Assembly (NCBI GenBank): GCA_900767025.1
Contig: CAAFXS010000014.1
Span: 1 to 64,000, forward strand
Direction of reading: 5' to 3'
DNA length: 64,000 nucleotides
DNA from: Clostridia bacterium
Lineage (GTDB): Bacteria > Bacillota > Clostridia > Oscillospirales > Acutalibacteraceae
This document shows, in pieces, positions 44,201-52,632 of this stretch (position 1 is its first letter; every line of letters starts with the position of its first letter). Both the position numbers and the translations under genes were made by a program. The notes beneath the pieces are model-generated. The model had not been told where the DNA came from, ran no database searches, and saw nothing but the letters and a program-made list of their open reading frames with translations.

Positions 44201-45230
44201 TGTATACACAGGCAAAAGCGACAAAAAATCAATTGCCGACTATATCAAGCTCCACAACAGAGCAAATCAGCTTGGCATTGCAGTTATAACATCCCTTGAC
44301 ACAGCAAATGCCGTGGCGGACATAATTGCATCTCGCTACAAGCAGACCAACACAGAGCTTGTGGATATTAACAATATGAGAAAAGAAAAGGGTATCCTTA
44401 AATTCTCAAAAATGCAGGGCACCGGCGACGATTATATTTTCTTTAACAATCAGTGCGGAATTATTACCTGCCCCGAAAGCTTTGCCATTGAATTTACCGA
44501 CAGGCACAGAGGTATCGGCGGTGACGGTATTATTCTCATTGAAGAAAGCGAAGCTGCCGACGCTAAAATGCGTATATTTAACATTGACGGCTCCGAGGGT
44601 AAAATGGCAGGCAACTCCATTAGATGCGTGGGCAAATACCTTTATGACAACGGTATGGTTAACTCAAAGGAAATGGATATTGAAACCGCATCGGGCATCA
44701 GGCATCTGTCACTGTTTACAAGAAACGGCAAGGTATCCTCCGTTACCGTTGATATGGGCAAGGCACAGCTGAAGCCAAGCCGTATTCCCGTTATTGCACA
44801 GGGTGAAAGGGTTATTGACTACCCTGTTCAAATCGGTGGCATTGAATACAAAATCAATTCCTGCAGTATCGGTAATCCCCACTGTGTTGTTTTTGTTGAC
44901 AATGTTGACAAAATTAACCTTGGGGAAATAGGTCCTCAATTTGAAACCGCAGACATTTTCCCTGAAAGAATTAACACGGAATTTGTGAGAGTAGTTAATT
45001 CAAACACCCTTAAAATGAGGGTTTGGGAAAGAGGTAACGGCGAAACACCTGCCTGCGGAACAGGCGCCTGCGCCGCAGTTATCTGTGCAGTTGAAAAAGG
45101 ACTTTGCCCCAAGGGCGAAAGCATCACCGTAAAGGTAAAAGGCGGAGATTTAATTGTAAATTACTCCGACGACGGTGTTAAGCTCACAGGCGACTGCAAT
45201 CTTGTTTACAAAGGCGAAATTGAATATTAA
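41199..45230 (+). CDS. carB: Carbamoyl-phosphate synthase large subunit fused to diaminopimelate epimerase (CarB-DapF)
   Basis: 1343 aa. Residues 1-1059 are a complete CarB: two ATP-grasp halves (GSGPIVIGQAAEFDYAG near 13 and GSGPIRIGQGIEFDYS near 549) and the C-terminal allosteric domain. Residues 1060-1343 are a full DapF: KMQGTGDDYIFF, catalytic C1143 in GNSIRC and C1286 in ACGTGAC. The joint is in frame with no stop. An ATG at 44376 could start free DapF but lacks a clear ribosome site. DapF interconverts LL- and meso-diaminopimelate for lysine and cell wall; it has no known link to carbamoyl phosphate. Last gene of the arginine operon. Confidence 0.93.
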   Translation: MPLDKSIKKVLVIGSGPIVIGQAAEFDYAGAQACRVLKDEGIEVVLVNSNPATIMTDKALADHIYLEPLTEETVKRIIEKERPDSILCGLGGQTGLTIGMQLAKDGYLEQMGVRLLGTNAEAIDKAEDRQMFRDTMVKINQPVVPSDIAQTVEHAKEIAKEIGYPVIIRPAFTLGGAGGGVANDEKKLEIIAKNGLMLSPITQVLVERYIAGWKEIEFEVMRDGAGNVIAVCSMENFDPVGVHTGDSIVIAPAVTLADREYQMLRSASLDIITELGIEGGCNCQFALNPESFEYSVIEVNPRVSRSSALASKATGYPIAKVTTKIALGYTLDEIKNDITGKTCACFEPALDYVVVKLPKWPFDKFVNASRKLGTQMKATGEVMSIAPSFEMAVMKAVRGAEIGLDTLNCPVLEGTEPLERLSHQDDLRMFAVFRALKNGISIDEIHRITMIDEWFLAKLKNLADYEKEIDGKPLSEEMYLKGKKLGYTDKALEKISGGSLLYHRDCVYKMVDTCGAEFKAETPYFYSTYDNHCESRELEKSGKEKIIVLGSGPIRIGQGIEFDYSCVHCVWTLKELGYEVILINNNPETVSTDFDTGDRLYFEPLTEEDVMNIIKAENPLGVVVAFGGQTAIKLTKFLDDNGITIFGTSAKSIDLAEDREKFDALLEKFNIFRPKGESVMTLNGALASAERLGYPVLLRPSYVIGGQNMTIAYTDDDVKQYMEIILSQGITNPVLVDKYMMGTELEVDCISDGEDVLIPGIMEHIERAGVHSGDSIAVYPPYNLNDMMLDKVCRVSENLALSLGTKGLVNIQYLIYQNELFVIEVNPRASRTIPYISKVTGVPMVELASKIMVGASLKDLGYGTGLYSTPPYYAVKVPVFSFEKLNDVNSKLGPEMKSTGEVLGVGKNLVEALYKGLVSAGFKTDFHRKDNHGVLITVTKQDRFEIVNLAKKLDDLGARIWATPETAKAIESLGIEVSVVNKLREDNSIMDLVESGVLDYIVYTGKSDKKSIADYIKLHNRANQLGIAVITSLDTANAVADIIASRYKQTNTELVDINNMRKEKGILKFSKMQGTGDDYIFFNNQCGIITCPESFAIEFTDRHRGIGGDGIILIEESEAADAKMRIFNIDGSEGKMAGNSIRCVGKYLYDNGMVNSKEMDIETASGIRHLSLFTRNGKVSSVTVDMGKAQLKPSRIPVIAQGERVIDYPVQIGGIEYKINSCSIGNPHCVVFVDNVDKINLGEIGPQFETADIFPERINTEFVRVVNSNTLKMRVWERGNGETPACGTGACAAVICAVEKGLCPKGESITVKVKGGDLIVNYSDDGVKLTGDCNLVYKGEIEY

Positions 45231-45270
45231 AAAACAGGACTTGAGTTTGTTTGAACTCAAGTCCTGTTAT
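45231..45270. terminator. Terminator of the arginine operon
   Basis: Perfect 14-bp hairpin (ACAGGACTTGAGTT / AACTCAAGTCCTGT, 6-nt loop) starting 3 nt after the stop. Also suits the convergent BMP gene. Confidence 0.75.
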
Positions 45271-45286
45271 ATTTACATTAAGTATT

Positions 45287-47137
45287 TTATTTTAATGAAA
45301 TGCCTTCCACAAACCAGCCGTTAAGGGTCAGGCATTTAGATGCCTTCTGCTCATTAAAGAGCTTGCAGAAATCATATCCTGCTCCGTTTTGAACAGGAGC
45401 AAGGCTGATACTGCCGTCGGCAAGAGCCTTATAAACCTGGTCATATTTTGCCTGAATTTCCTCATCATCGGAAACGAAGGTTGCATAAATTCCGTCTGTT
45501 GCACAGTTAGCGGCAACCACACTGCCGCCCTTGAAATCTGCAAGGCAATCCTTAACAGCCTCGCCGTAGTTCTTAACAATTGTTGTATATGCGTTGTCGT
45601 TGTTTGCGCCTGCGGAATAAACATCAAGCGGGAAATCATAATTCCACTTTGCAGTATAAGCGGAGTCTAATGAGCTGCCGCCGTCGAAAATTGCCGTAAC
45701 GCCCTTGTCGTACATTGTTTCGCAAATTGCGGCATAGCGGTCAACCATTTCAAAGCTTGTGCTCCAGTAATACTCATTCTCCATTGCAATGCCTGTGGAC
45801 TCGCCGTAGGTATCACTGTTTTCCCAGTGAGAGAACATATAGCCGTCCATAGGTACGGCGGCTGAAACCTCAACCTTATCACCTGCAACATAGGAGCCTG
45901 AGCCTGATGACTCACCGTCACCGCCCTGGCCTGTAACAACTGTCACATTAAATGTAGGTGTTTCACCGGGCTTATAGGTAGGAACAAGAGTAACATCTCC
46001 GTTATCAACAGGCACCCAAATTTCCTTTGAGGTTAAATCGGTATCACCTAAATCAGCAGTGGTCTCCCACTTGTCAAAAACCATATATTCGGGAGCAACA
46101 GGTGCTTTAACGGAAACGCCGTCGCCGATAGCCGCATTATACTGAGCATAAACTGTTTTGCCGTCGGTATCCATAACAGTAACCTCTGCATAGTCGCCCT
46201 CAATATCCTTATATGTAGCGGTAATTGTGCAGTCGCACTTTTCAACAAGGAGATTCATCTGTGAATCCTTTTCAGAGGAAATGTTAACCTTTTTATCCTT
46301 AACGCCCTCGGTATCGCTTTTAACAACCCACTTGTCAAAAACCTTGCCCTCGGGAGCAGGATTTGCAGTAATTGTTACATTACTGCCCAAAGTATATGTA
46401 CCTGAGCCTGTACCGTCAACAACATTGACCTCAAAGGTTTCCTCCTGAGAATCCTCAATTTTTTCATAACAGGCGGTTACTGTGAAATTGTAATTGTAAT
46501 CAGCAAGCGGTGAATCGTAATCAGCCCAGTCAACGCTTACGGGAATGCCCATAGAGTCAGCCGCATAGGCCGCACCCTGAACAAAGCCTACGCCGTATCC
46601 TGCTGAATCCCTGCTCTTTGCCTCGCCGAAAAATCCAAGCTCGTTATTACCGCTGATAACGGCTATATAGCCTGCAAGAAATCCGCTTTGCACTGCATCA
46701 AAGCTAACGCACATAACATTGCCGAGAAAGCTATTGATATTACTTCCGGCGGAATGAGGAAACGCATCAAGAAGAATAAAGTTTACATCAGGATAGCTGC
46801 CTGCAATTTCGTAAGCACTGACAGCAAAATCCTCACCGGGAAAAACAATGAACTGCGCACCGTTCTGTGCCGCAAGGTCAACATATTTCTCAACACTTTC
46901 CGTTGTAAGCTCGCCTTTATCATCAAGGGCAGGCTGATAGTAACGGCAGGTCATTGAGTTTTCCTCGGCAAAGGAGGAAATGCCCTCCCATGCACTTTGG
47001 TTATATCCGCCGTCATTAACGGCGGCGCCGTCGGTAATAAGAACAATATCACTCTTAAGCTCTGCCTGCTTGGTACAGCCTGCAAAAACACAGCACACCA
47101 TAGCAAAACACATCAATAGTGAAACAAGCTTTTTCAT
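45287..47137 (-). CDS. BMP-family binding lipoprotein with inserted B-repeat block
   Basis: 616-aa lipoprotein. Signal peptide with lipobox VFAGC (Cys21). The N-lobe (LITDGAAVNDGGYNQSAW, FPGEDFAV, GYIAVISGNNELGFFG) and C-terminal part (VTAIFDGGSSLDSAY, VYSAGANNDNAY) form a PnrA/BMP fold, which binds nucleosides in known members. Between them (about 215-455) are three repeats with the pattern GxxVxxxxxxxxxxxFxxW (VFDKWVV, VFDKWET, MFSHWEN), like InlB B-type repeats. Insertion inside the binding fold is odd. No ABC permease or ATPase is adjacent. Start at 47137 (GGAGG). Confidence 0.8.
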   Translation of the reverse strand: MKKLVSLLMCFAMVCCVFAGCTKQAELKSDIVLITDGAAVNDGGYNQSAWEGISSFAEENSMTCRYYQPALDDKGELTTESVEKYVDLAAQNGAQFIVFPGEDFAVSAYEIAGSYPDVNFILLDAFPHSAGSNINSFLGNVMCVSFDAVQSGFLAGYIAVISGNNELGFFGEAKSRDSAGYGVGFVQGAAYAADSMGIPVSVDWADYDSPLADYNYNFTVTACYEKIEDSQEETFEVNVVDGTGSGTYTLGSNVTITANPAPEGKVFDKWVVKSDTEGVKDKKVNISSEKDSQMNLLVEKCDCTITATYKDIEGDYAEVTVMDTDGKTVYAQYNAAIGDGVSVKAPVAPEYMVFDKWETTADLGDTDLTSKEIWVPVDNGDVTLVPTYKPGETPTFNVTVVTGQGGDGESSGSGSYVAGDKVEVSAAVPMDGYMFSHWENSDTYGESTGIAMENEYYWSTSFEMVDRYAAICETMYDKGVTAIFDGGSSLDSAYTAKWNYDFPLDVYSAGANNDNAYTTIVKNYGEAVKDCLADFKGGSVVAANCATDGIYATFVSDDEEIQAKYDQVYKALADGSISLAPVQNGAGYDFCKLFNEQKASKCLTLNGWFVEGISLK

Positions 47138-47170
47138 AGCTTTCCTCCAAAAAGAAATTATCACTAATTA

Positions 47171-47199
47171 ATAATATCAAAAAACCGCAAATAATGCAA
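47171..47199 (-). promoter_or_regulatory. Promoter of the BMP lipoprotein gene
   Basis: Minus strand TTGCAT, 17-bp spacer, TATTAT, about 34 nt before the start. Confidence 0.6.
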
Positions 47200-47209
47200 C
47201 ACTAATTTG

Positions 47210-47238
47210 TTGATTTATATATGAAAAGTAATTATAAT
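47210..47238 (+). promoter_or_regulatory. Promoter of the purine phosphorylase operon
   Basis: TTGATT, 17-bp spacer, TATAAT, 20 nt before the ATG. Divergent from the BMP promoter, 11 bp apart. Confidence 0.65.
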
Positions 47239-47257
47239 AGTAGCTGAGGTGAGCATT

Positions 47258-48061
47258 ATGCTTGAAAAGGAAATTGAATTTATAAGGTCAAAAACAGACT
47301 TTATTCCCGATATTTCACTAGTTTTGGGCAGTGGCCTCGGCGGCTTTTCCCGGGAAATAAATGAAGCATTTTCAGTTGAATACAGGGAAATACCCGATTT
47401 TCCCGTATCCACCGCACCGGGTCATAACGGACGGTTTATCTTCGGCACTATCGGTAATAAAAGGGTTGTGGCAATGGACGGAAGAGTTCATCTTTACGAG
47501 GGATATTCACCCAAAGAGGTTGTTAAGCCCATAAGGCTAATGAGGCTTTTGGGGGCGAAAACACTATTGCTGACAAACGCCGCAGGCGGTATCAACAGCA
47601 GCTTTAAGCCCGGGGATTTTATGATAATTAACGACCATATTTCAAGCTTTGTGCCAAGCCCTCTTATCGGGAAAAATGATGACAGTCTGGGCTTACGCTT
47701 TCCCGATATGAGTGAGGTCTATTCAAAAAGGCTTGGAGATATAATCAAAGCCACTGCCGAAAAACAGGGCACTGATATAAAAAACGGAGTTTACATTCAG
47801 TTTACCGGGCCGAATTTCGAAACCCCGGCGGAAATCCAAATGGCAAAAGCTTTAGGTGCAGACGCCGTGGGTATGAGCACGGTTATTGAGGCTATGGCAG
47901 GAAAGCACTGCGGCTTTGAGGTATGCGCCGTTAGCGTTATCTCTAACCTTGCCTGCGGCATCAGTGAAGCACCCATAACAAGCGAGGAGGTTTGCGAAAC
48001 CGCCGACAGAGTTGCTCCCCTGTTCAGAAATTTAATTAAGGAATCAATAGGTAATTTCTAA
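47258..48061 (+). CDS. Purine-nucleoside phosphorylase (trimeric PunA type)
   Basis: Splits purine nucleosides with phosphate. Motifs: LGSGLGGF (phosphate), [37 protein letters not shown] and GMSTVIEA. Start at 47258 (GAGGTGA 5 nt upstream; a GTG at 47249 overlaps that site). Together with the next two genes it may act on methylthioinosine as well as inosine or guanosine. Confidence 0.88.
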   Translation: MLEKEIEFIRSKTDFIPDISLVLGSGLGGFSREINEAFSVEYREIPDFPVSTAPGHNGRFIFGTIGNKRVVAMDGRVHLYEGYSPKEVVKPIRLMRLLGAKTLLLTNAAGGINSSFKPGDFMIINDHISSFVPSPLIGKNDDSLGLRFPDMSEVYSKRLGDIIKATAEKQGTDIKNGVYIQFTGPNFETPAEIQMAKALGADAVGMSTVIEAMAGKHCGFEVCAVSVISNLACGISEAPITSEEVCETADRVAPLFRNLIKESIGNF

Positions 48062-49038
48062 TGGAAAATTTAAGATTTAAAAACAACAGACTTTTTATAC
48101 TCGACCAAACTCTTTTGCCGAATGAAGAAAAATGGGTTGAGATAAAAAATAAAGAGGATGCGTACACCGCAATAAAAGAGCTTATGGTTCGCGGTGCTCC
48201 TGCAATCGGTATTTTTGCTGGCTACTGCTGTGCTCTTTTTGCAAAGGACAATGACATTTACGAGCTGAAAAAATATCTTGACTCATCAAGACCCACTGCA
48301 GTTAATCTCAGCTGGGCAACCGCTGAAATCGTAAAGGCATACGAAAAGGGCAAAAGCCTGATTGACCGTGCGAAAGAAATTCACCGTGAGGACATTGAAA
48401 TGTGCCGAAAAATAAGTGAGTACGGTCTATCTCTGCTTAAAGACGGCGACGGCATACTGACCCATTGCAACGCAGGCGAGCTTGCGGCAAGCAGATACGG
48501 AACAGGCTTGGGTCCTTTAATTCTCGGTAAGGAAAAGGGATATAATTTCAAGGTATACTGTGATGAAACAAGACCCCTTCTGCAAGGGGCAAGGCTAACC
48601 TCCTATGAGCTTGAAAAGGCTGGAATTGATGTAACCCTCATATGCGACAATATGGCAAGCCTTGTTATGAAGGAGGGCAAAATCAACGCCGTGCTTGCAG
48701 GCTGTGACAGAGTTGCGGCTAACGGCGACACGGCCAATAAAATTGGTACAAGCGGTGCGGCAATTCTTGCAAAATACTACAATATTCCCTTTTATATTTT
48801 AGGTCCTTATTCCACCGTTGATTTTAACTGCAAAACAGGTGATGATATTAAAATCGAGGTCAGAGAGCCTGACGAAATTAAGGAAAAGTATTTTGAAAAG
48901 CCAACTGCGCTTAAAGAAACAAAATGCTACAATCCTGCCTTTGATGTGACGGATAATTCACTGATTACCGCTATTATCACCGACAAGGGCATAGCCTATC
49001 CCCCCTTAGAAAAAAGCCTTAAGGAGATACTGAAATGA
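48061..49038 (+). CDS. mtnA: S-methyl-5-thioribose-1-phosphate isomerase
   Basis: Converts methylthioribose-1-phosphate to methylthioribulose-1-phosphate in methionine salvage. The catalytic pair is Cys136 (THCNAG) and Asp216 ([17 protein letters not shown]). MVRGAPAIG near 43 is typical. Start overlaps the previous stop (TAATG). Members may also use 5-deoxyribose-1-phosphate. Confidence 0.92.
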   Translation: MENLRFKNNRLFILDQTLLPNEEKWVEIKNKEDAYTAIKELMVRGAPAIGIFAGYCCALFAKDNDIYELKKYLDSSRPTAVNLSWATAEIVKAYEKGKSLIDRAKEIHREDIEMCRKISEYGLSLLKDGDGILTHCNAGELAASRYGTGLGPLILGKEKGYNFKVYCDETRPLLQGARLTSYELEKAGIDVTLICDNMASLVMKEGKINAVLAGCDRVAANGDTANKIGTSGAAILAKYYNIPFYILGPYSTVDFNCKTGDDIKIEVREPDEIKEKYFEKPTALKETKCYNPAFDVTDNSLITAIITDKGIAYPPLEKSLKEILK

Positions 49039-50300
49039 TTAGATTTTTTAACGGCAAAACACTGACAATGAAAGACGGCTTTGATATCACCGACCAAGAG
49101 GTTTGGGTTGACGGCAACAAAATATGCTATGTGGGTGAGAAAAAAGAAAACTGCAATCAGGCTTTTGAAAGAGAAATTGACCTTAACGGAAATCTGCTGA
49201 TGCCAAGCTTTAAAAACGCACACACTCACTCGGCAATGACCTTTTGCAGAAGCTTCAGTGACGATATGCCCCTGCAGGAGTGGCTTTATGACAGGATTTT
49301 TCCTATGGAGGCAAGGCTCACAGGTGAGGACATTTACAAGTTTTCCAAAATTGCATTTCTCGAATACCTGACAAGCGGAATTACCGCCTGCTTTGATATG
49401 TACTATTTCCCGGAGGATATGGCAAGGGCAAGCGTTGAAACAGGCTTTCGCACTGTAATGTGCGGTGCGGTTAACAATTTTAAGGAGTCTGTTTCACTGC
49501 TGGAGGAATATTATAACAGGTACAACAGCTATAATGAGCTAATCGGTTACAGGCTTGGATTTCATGCAGAATACACCACCGACAAAGCAATAATGAAGGG
49601 CATTGCCAAGCTTGCTGACAAATACGAAGCTCCGGTATTTACCCATTCAAGCGAAACCATGGAGGAAACGCAAAACTGCATTAATGCATACAACAAAACA
49701 CCCACACAGCTTTTTGAAAGGCTTGGGCTTTTTGATTACGGCGGAGGCGCTTTCCACAGTGTTTGGGTGGACGAAAAGGATTTGGATATTTACAAGAAGC
49801 ACGGCGTTTATGCGGTTATTAATTCCGGCTCCAACTGCAAGCTTGCATCAGGGGTTGCACCCGTTCAAAAAATGCTTGACAATGGCGTTAATATTGCAAT
49901 AGGCACCGACGGTGCAGGCTCCAACAACGGACTTGATGTGTTCCGTGAAATGTATTTAACCTGCGTTTTGCAGAAAATTAAAAACAGAGATGCATCCTCA
50001 ACCGACGCAAACAAAATTCTTCGCTCGGCAACCGTTGGCTCTGCAAGATGTATGGGACTTGATGACTGCGACTGTATTGACACAGGCAAAAAGGCAGATT
50101 TGATTGTTATTGATTTAAACAGACCGAGTATGCAGCCGATACACAATATTACCAAAAATCTTGTTTACAGCGGCTCAAAGGACTGTGTTAAGCTGACTAT
50201 GGTTAACGGAAAAATCCTTTACGAAAACGGAGAATTCCCAACACTTGATATTGAAAAAATATATACCGAGGCAAATAATGCTGTTGAGAGAATAAAATAA
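49035..50300 (+). CDS. mtaD: 5-methylthioadenosine/S-adenosylhomocysteine deaminase family amidohydrolase
   Basis: 421 aa metal-dependent hydrolase. Metal site NAHTHSAM (near 62), later His residues in LGFHAEY and the [12 protein letters not shown] motif are typical of the MtaD/SahH-deaminase group, which turns methylthioadenosine into methylthioinosine. It overlaps mtnA by 4 bp and its product is the likely substrate of the phosphorylase in the same operon. Confidence 0.85.
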   Translation: MIRFFNGKTLTMKDGFDITDQEVWVDGNKICYVGEKKENCNQAFEREIDLNGNLLMPSFKNAHTHSAMTFCRSFSDDMPLQEWLYDRIFPMEARLTGEDIYKFSKIAFLEYLTSGITACFDMYYFPEDMARASVETGFRTVMCGAVNNFKESVSLLEEYYNRYNSYNELIGYRLGFHAEYTTDKAIMKGIAKLADKYEAPVFTHSSETMEETQNCINAYNKTPTQLFERLGLFDYGGGAFHSVWVDEKDLDIYKKHGVYAVINSGSNCKLASGVAPVQKMLDNGVNIAIGTDGAGSNNGLDVFREMYLTCVLQKIKNRDASSTDANKILRSATVGSARCMGLDDCDCIDTGKKADLIVIDLNRPSMQPIHNITKNLVYSGSKDCVKLTMVNGKILYENGEFPTLDIEKIYTEANNAVERIK

Positions 50301-50303
50301 CGC

Positions 50304-50337
50304 AAAAAAATCCCTGCAATAAAATGCAGGGATTTTT
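50304..50337 (+). terminator. Terminator of the methylthioadenosine operon
   Basis: Perfect hairpin AATCCCTGCA-ATAAAA-TGCAGGGATT with T5, right after the stop. Confidence 0.8.
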
Positions 50338-50362
50338 GAATTAAATCGCGGTTTGAGTGGTC

Positions 50363-50458
50363 GTTATGAACAACCGTAGGGGCGACTATCAGTCGCCCGC
50401 CAATTCGGGCGGATAATATCCGCCCCTACGATAACACCGCAACAAGCCCTAATTTTAC
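50363..50458. repeat. REP/MITE-like palindromic repeat, copy B
   Basis: Near-identical inverted copy of 24310-24405, with ends CCGTAGGGGCG and CGCCCCTACG and the two internal hairpins GGGCGACT/AGTCGCCC and GGGCGGATA/TATCCGCCC. It lies directly behind the pyrophosphatase stop and may act as its transcript end. Confidence 0.8.
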
Positions 50459-50988
50459 AGCTGAAAGCTATCTATGTAGCTATCTATACAGGTTTGAATA
50501 ATTTCCTCTGCCACATCTCTTGGTCTAACCTCCGTAACAGAGGTATTTTTGTTATGCTCAAGAGTTTTATACACCTCAAAGAAATGCTTGATTTCATCAA
50601 ACCTATGCTGCGGTATCTGGTCAATATCGGTATAGCAGTTATAGTTAGGGTCGTTAACGGGAACGGCAATAATTTTTTCATCGCGGTCACCGTTATCCTC
50701 CATAATCAGCACACCGATGGGATAACAATCAACAATTGTCATAGGCTGAATTTTTTCACTGCAAAGCACAAGCACATCAAGAGGGTCGTTATCGCTGGCA
50801 TAGGTTCTGGGAATAAAGCCGTAATTTGCAGGATAATGAGTTGATGTGAAAAGCACGCGGTCAAGCTTCAGCATACCTGTTGCCTTGTCAAGCTCGTATT
50901 TGTTCTTACCGCCCTTGGAAATTTCAATAACAGCGTAAAACCTGTCCTTTTTAATTCTTTTGGGTGAGATGTCATGCCATATATTCAT
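50455..50988 (-). CDS. ppa: Inorganic pyrophosphatase (family I)
   Basis: Soluble enzyme that splits pyrophosphate. Family I motifs: NKYELDKATG, PANYGFIPRT and the metal site DNDPLDVLVL (near 62). Length 177 aa is normal when started at 50988, where GGAGG lies 10 nt upstream; the frame back to 51072 encodes no conserved residues. Confidence 0.93.
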   Translation of the reverse strand: MNIWHDISPKRIKKDRFYAVIEISKGGKNKYELDKATGMLKLDRVLFTSTHYPANYGFIPRTYASDNDPLDVLVLCSEKIQPMTIVDCYPIGVLIMEDNGDRDEKIIAVPVNDPNYNCYTDIDQIPQHRFDEIKHFFEVYKTLEHNKNTSVTEVRPRDVAEEIIQTCIDSYIDSFQL

Positions 50989-51091
50989 AATAAAACGCCT
51001 CCGCATTAAAAATTCACTGAATTTAAGTATATTATACATATTCTCAAGCAAATTTGCAACAAATATATACAACGCACTGTTAATATAACTA

Positions 51092-51120
51092 TTGCTTTTT
51101 TAATGGAAAAATAATATAAT
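51092..51120 (+). promoter_or_regulatory. Promoter of the NSS transporter gene
   Basis: TTGCTT, 17-bp spacer, TATAAT, 40 nt before the start. Confidence 0.6.
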
Positions 51121-51160
51121 GTTAATTAACACTTCAGAAAATTGAAAAACAGGAGGAATT

Positions 51161-52552
51161 ATGAGCGAGAAAAAAAGAAGCAGCTTCGGCGGTTCACTTG
51201 GATTTGTTCTTGCAGCGGCGGGCAGTGCCGTTGGACTTGGCAATATCTGGCGTTTTCCGTATCTGGCTGCAAAGGACAACGGAGGATTATTTATCCTCAT
51301 TTACATTATCCTTGTGGTTACTTTCGGCTTTGCACTTTTGACAACAGAGGTTGCAATCGGAAGAAAAACCAAACAAAGCCCACTGACGGCTTACGGTAAA
51401 ATCAATAAAAAATTCAAGGGCATCGGTACTCTTGCCACTCTCGTACCCACAATTATTTTGCCTTATTACTGCGCTATCGGCGGCTGGGTGCTGAAATACC
51501 TGGCTGATTTCACAACAGGCAAGGGCTTTGACTCAGCGCAGGACGGATATTTCACCGGCTTTATTACCCAAAACATTTCACCTATTGTTACGATGCTTAT
51601 TTTCCTTGGAATTACTGCTGCAGTAATTTTCGGCGGTGTTAACAAGGGTATTGAAAAATTAAGCCGCGTGCTTATGCCGATTTTGCTTATTCTTGTTATA
51701 GGAATATCCATATATTCCCTAACCTTGAGCTGCACTGATGCTGACGGTGTTACAAGGACAGGCCTTGACGGTCTTAAGATTTATCTTATCCCTAACTTTG
51801 AGGGACTTACCTTTAAAACCTTCTTTGTAACTCTTATGGACGCTATGGGTCAGCTGTTCTTCTCAATCAGCGTTGCTATGGGTATTATGATTACCTACGG
51901 CTCTTATGTTAGTGATGATACCAACCTTGTTAAATCCATTAACAGAATTGAGTTTTTTGACACAATCGTTGCACTGCTTGCAGGTTTAATGATTGTACCT
52001 GCAGTTTATGTATTTATGGGCAAGGACGGTATGTCTGCAGGACCCTCGCTGATGTTTATTTCTCTGCCAAAGGTATTCGGAAATATGGGCACCATCGGCA
52101 ATGTTATCGGATTTTTATTTTTCCTTATGGTTGCCTTTGCGGCTATTACTTCCTCCGTTTCGGTTATGGAGGCAATCGTTTCAAGTATTATGGACAGGTT
52201 CGGCTTTTCAAGGAAAAAGAGTGCTGTTATTGTTTTGATTTATGCTGTTGTTGTGGGCACAATTGTTTGCCTTGGCTACAACAAGCTCTACTTTGAGCTT
52301 ACACTTCCAAACGGTGCTGTTGCACAGATACTTGATATACTTGACTATATCAGCAACAACATTCTTATGCCTCTTGTTGCTCTTCTCACCTGTATTCTTA
52401 TCGGTTGGGTTGCAAAGCCGAAAACCATTATTGAAGAGGTTACCAAAAACGGCGAAAGATTTTCACGCAAGACTCTTTATGTTGTTATGATTAAATTTGT
52501 TGTTCCTATTCTTATTGCATTTTTGCTTGTTCAGGCTTTGGGAATATTTTAA
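51161..52552 (+). CDS. Neurotransmitter:sodium symporter (NSS) family transporter
   Basis: 463 aa with about 11 helices. The first helix has the Na+/substrate-site signature AAAGSAVGLGNIWRFPYLA (near 19), the hallmark of the LeuT-like NSS family that imports amino acids or related amines with Na+. AGGAGG lies 5 nt before the ATG. Substrate not evident. The bacterial 11-helix form lacks the twelfth helix of animal members. Confidence 0.9.
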   Translation: MSEKKRSSFGGSLGFVLAAAGSAVGLGNIWRFPYLAAKDNGGLFILIYIILVVTFGFALLTTEVAIGRKTKQSPLTAYGKINKKFKGIGTLATLVPTIILPYYCAIGGWVLKYLADFTTGKGFDSAQDGYFTGFITQNISPIVTMLIFLGITAAVIFGGVNKGIEKLSRVLMPILLILVIGISIYSLTLSCTDADGVTRTGLDGLKIYLIPNFEGLTFKTFFVTLMDAMGQLFFSISVAMGIMITYGSYVSDDTNLVKSINRIEFFDTIVALLAGLMIVPAVYVFMGKDGMSAGPSLMFISLPKVFGNMGTIGNVIGFLFFLMVAFAAITSSVSVMEAIVSSIMDRFGFSRKKSAVIVLIYAVVVGTIVCLGYNKLYFELTLPNGAVAQILDILDYISNNILMPLVALLTCILIGWVAKPKTIIEEVTKNGERFSRKTLYVVMIKFVVPILIAFLLVQALGIF

Positions 52553-52559
52553 CTATACG

Positions 52560-52588
52560 AGGGAGGGTGTAAAAGCCCTCCCCTGTAA
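52560..52588 (+). terminator. Weak terminator after the NSS gene
   Basis: GGGAGGG / CCCTCCC hairpin with an 8-nt loop, followed by AT-rich sequence without a real T tract. Read-through into the next gene is likely. Confidence 0.4.
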
Positions 52589-52632
52589 AAATTATAAACA
52601 ATATTATTTGTTATAAAGAAAGGACTATAACT

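Noticed and set aside
44376..45230. Separate dapF gene starting at 44376
   Set aside because: The frame is continuous with carB and no good ribosome site precedes the ATG, so I annotate a fusion, though internal initiation cannot be excluded.
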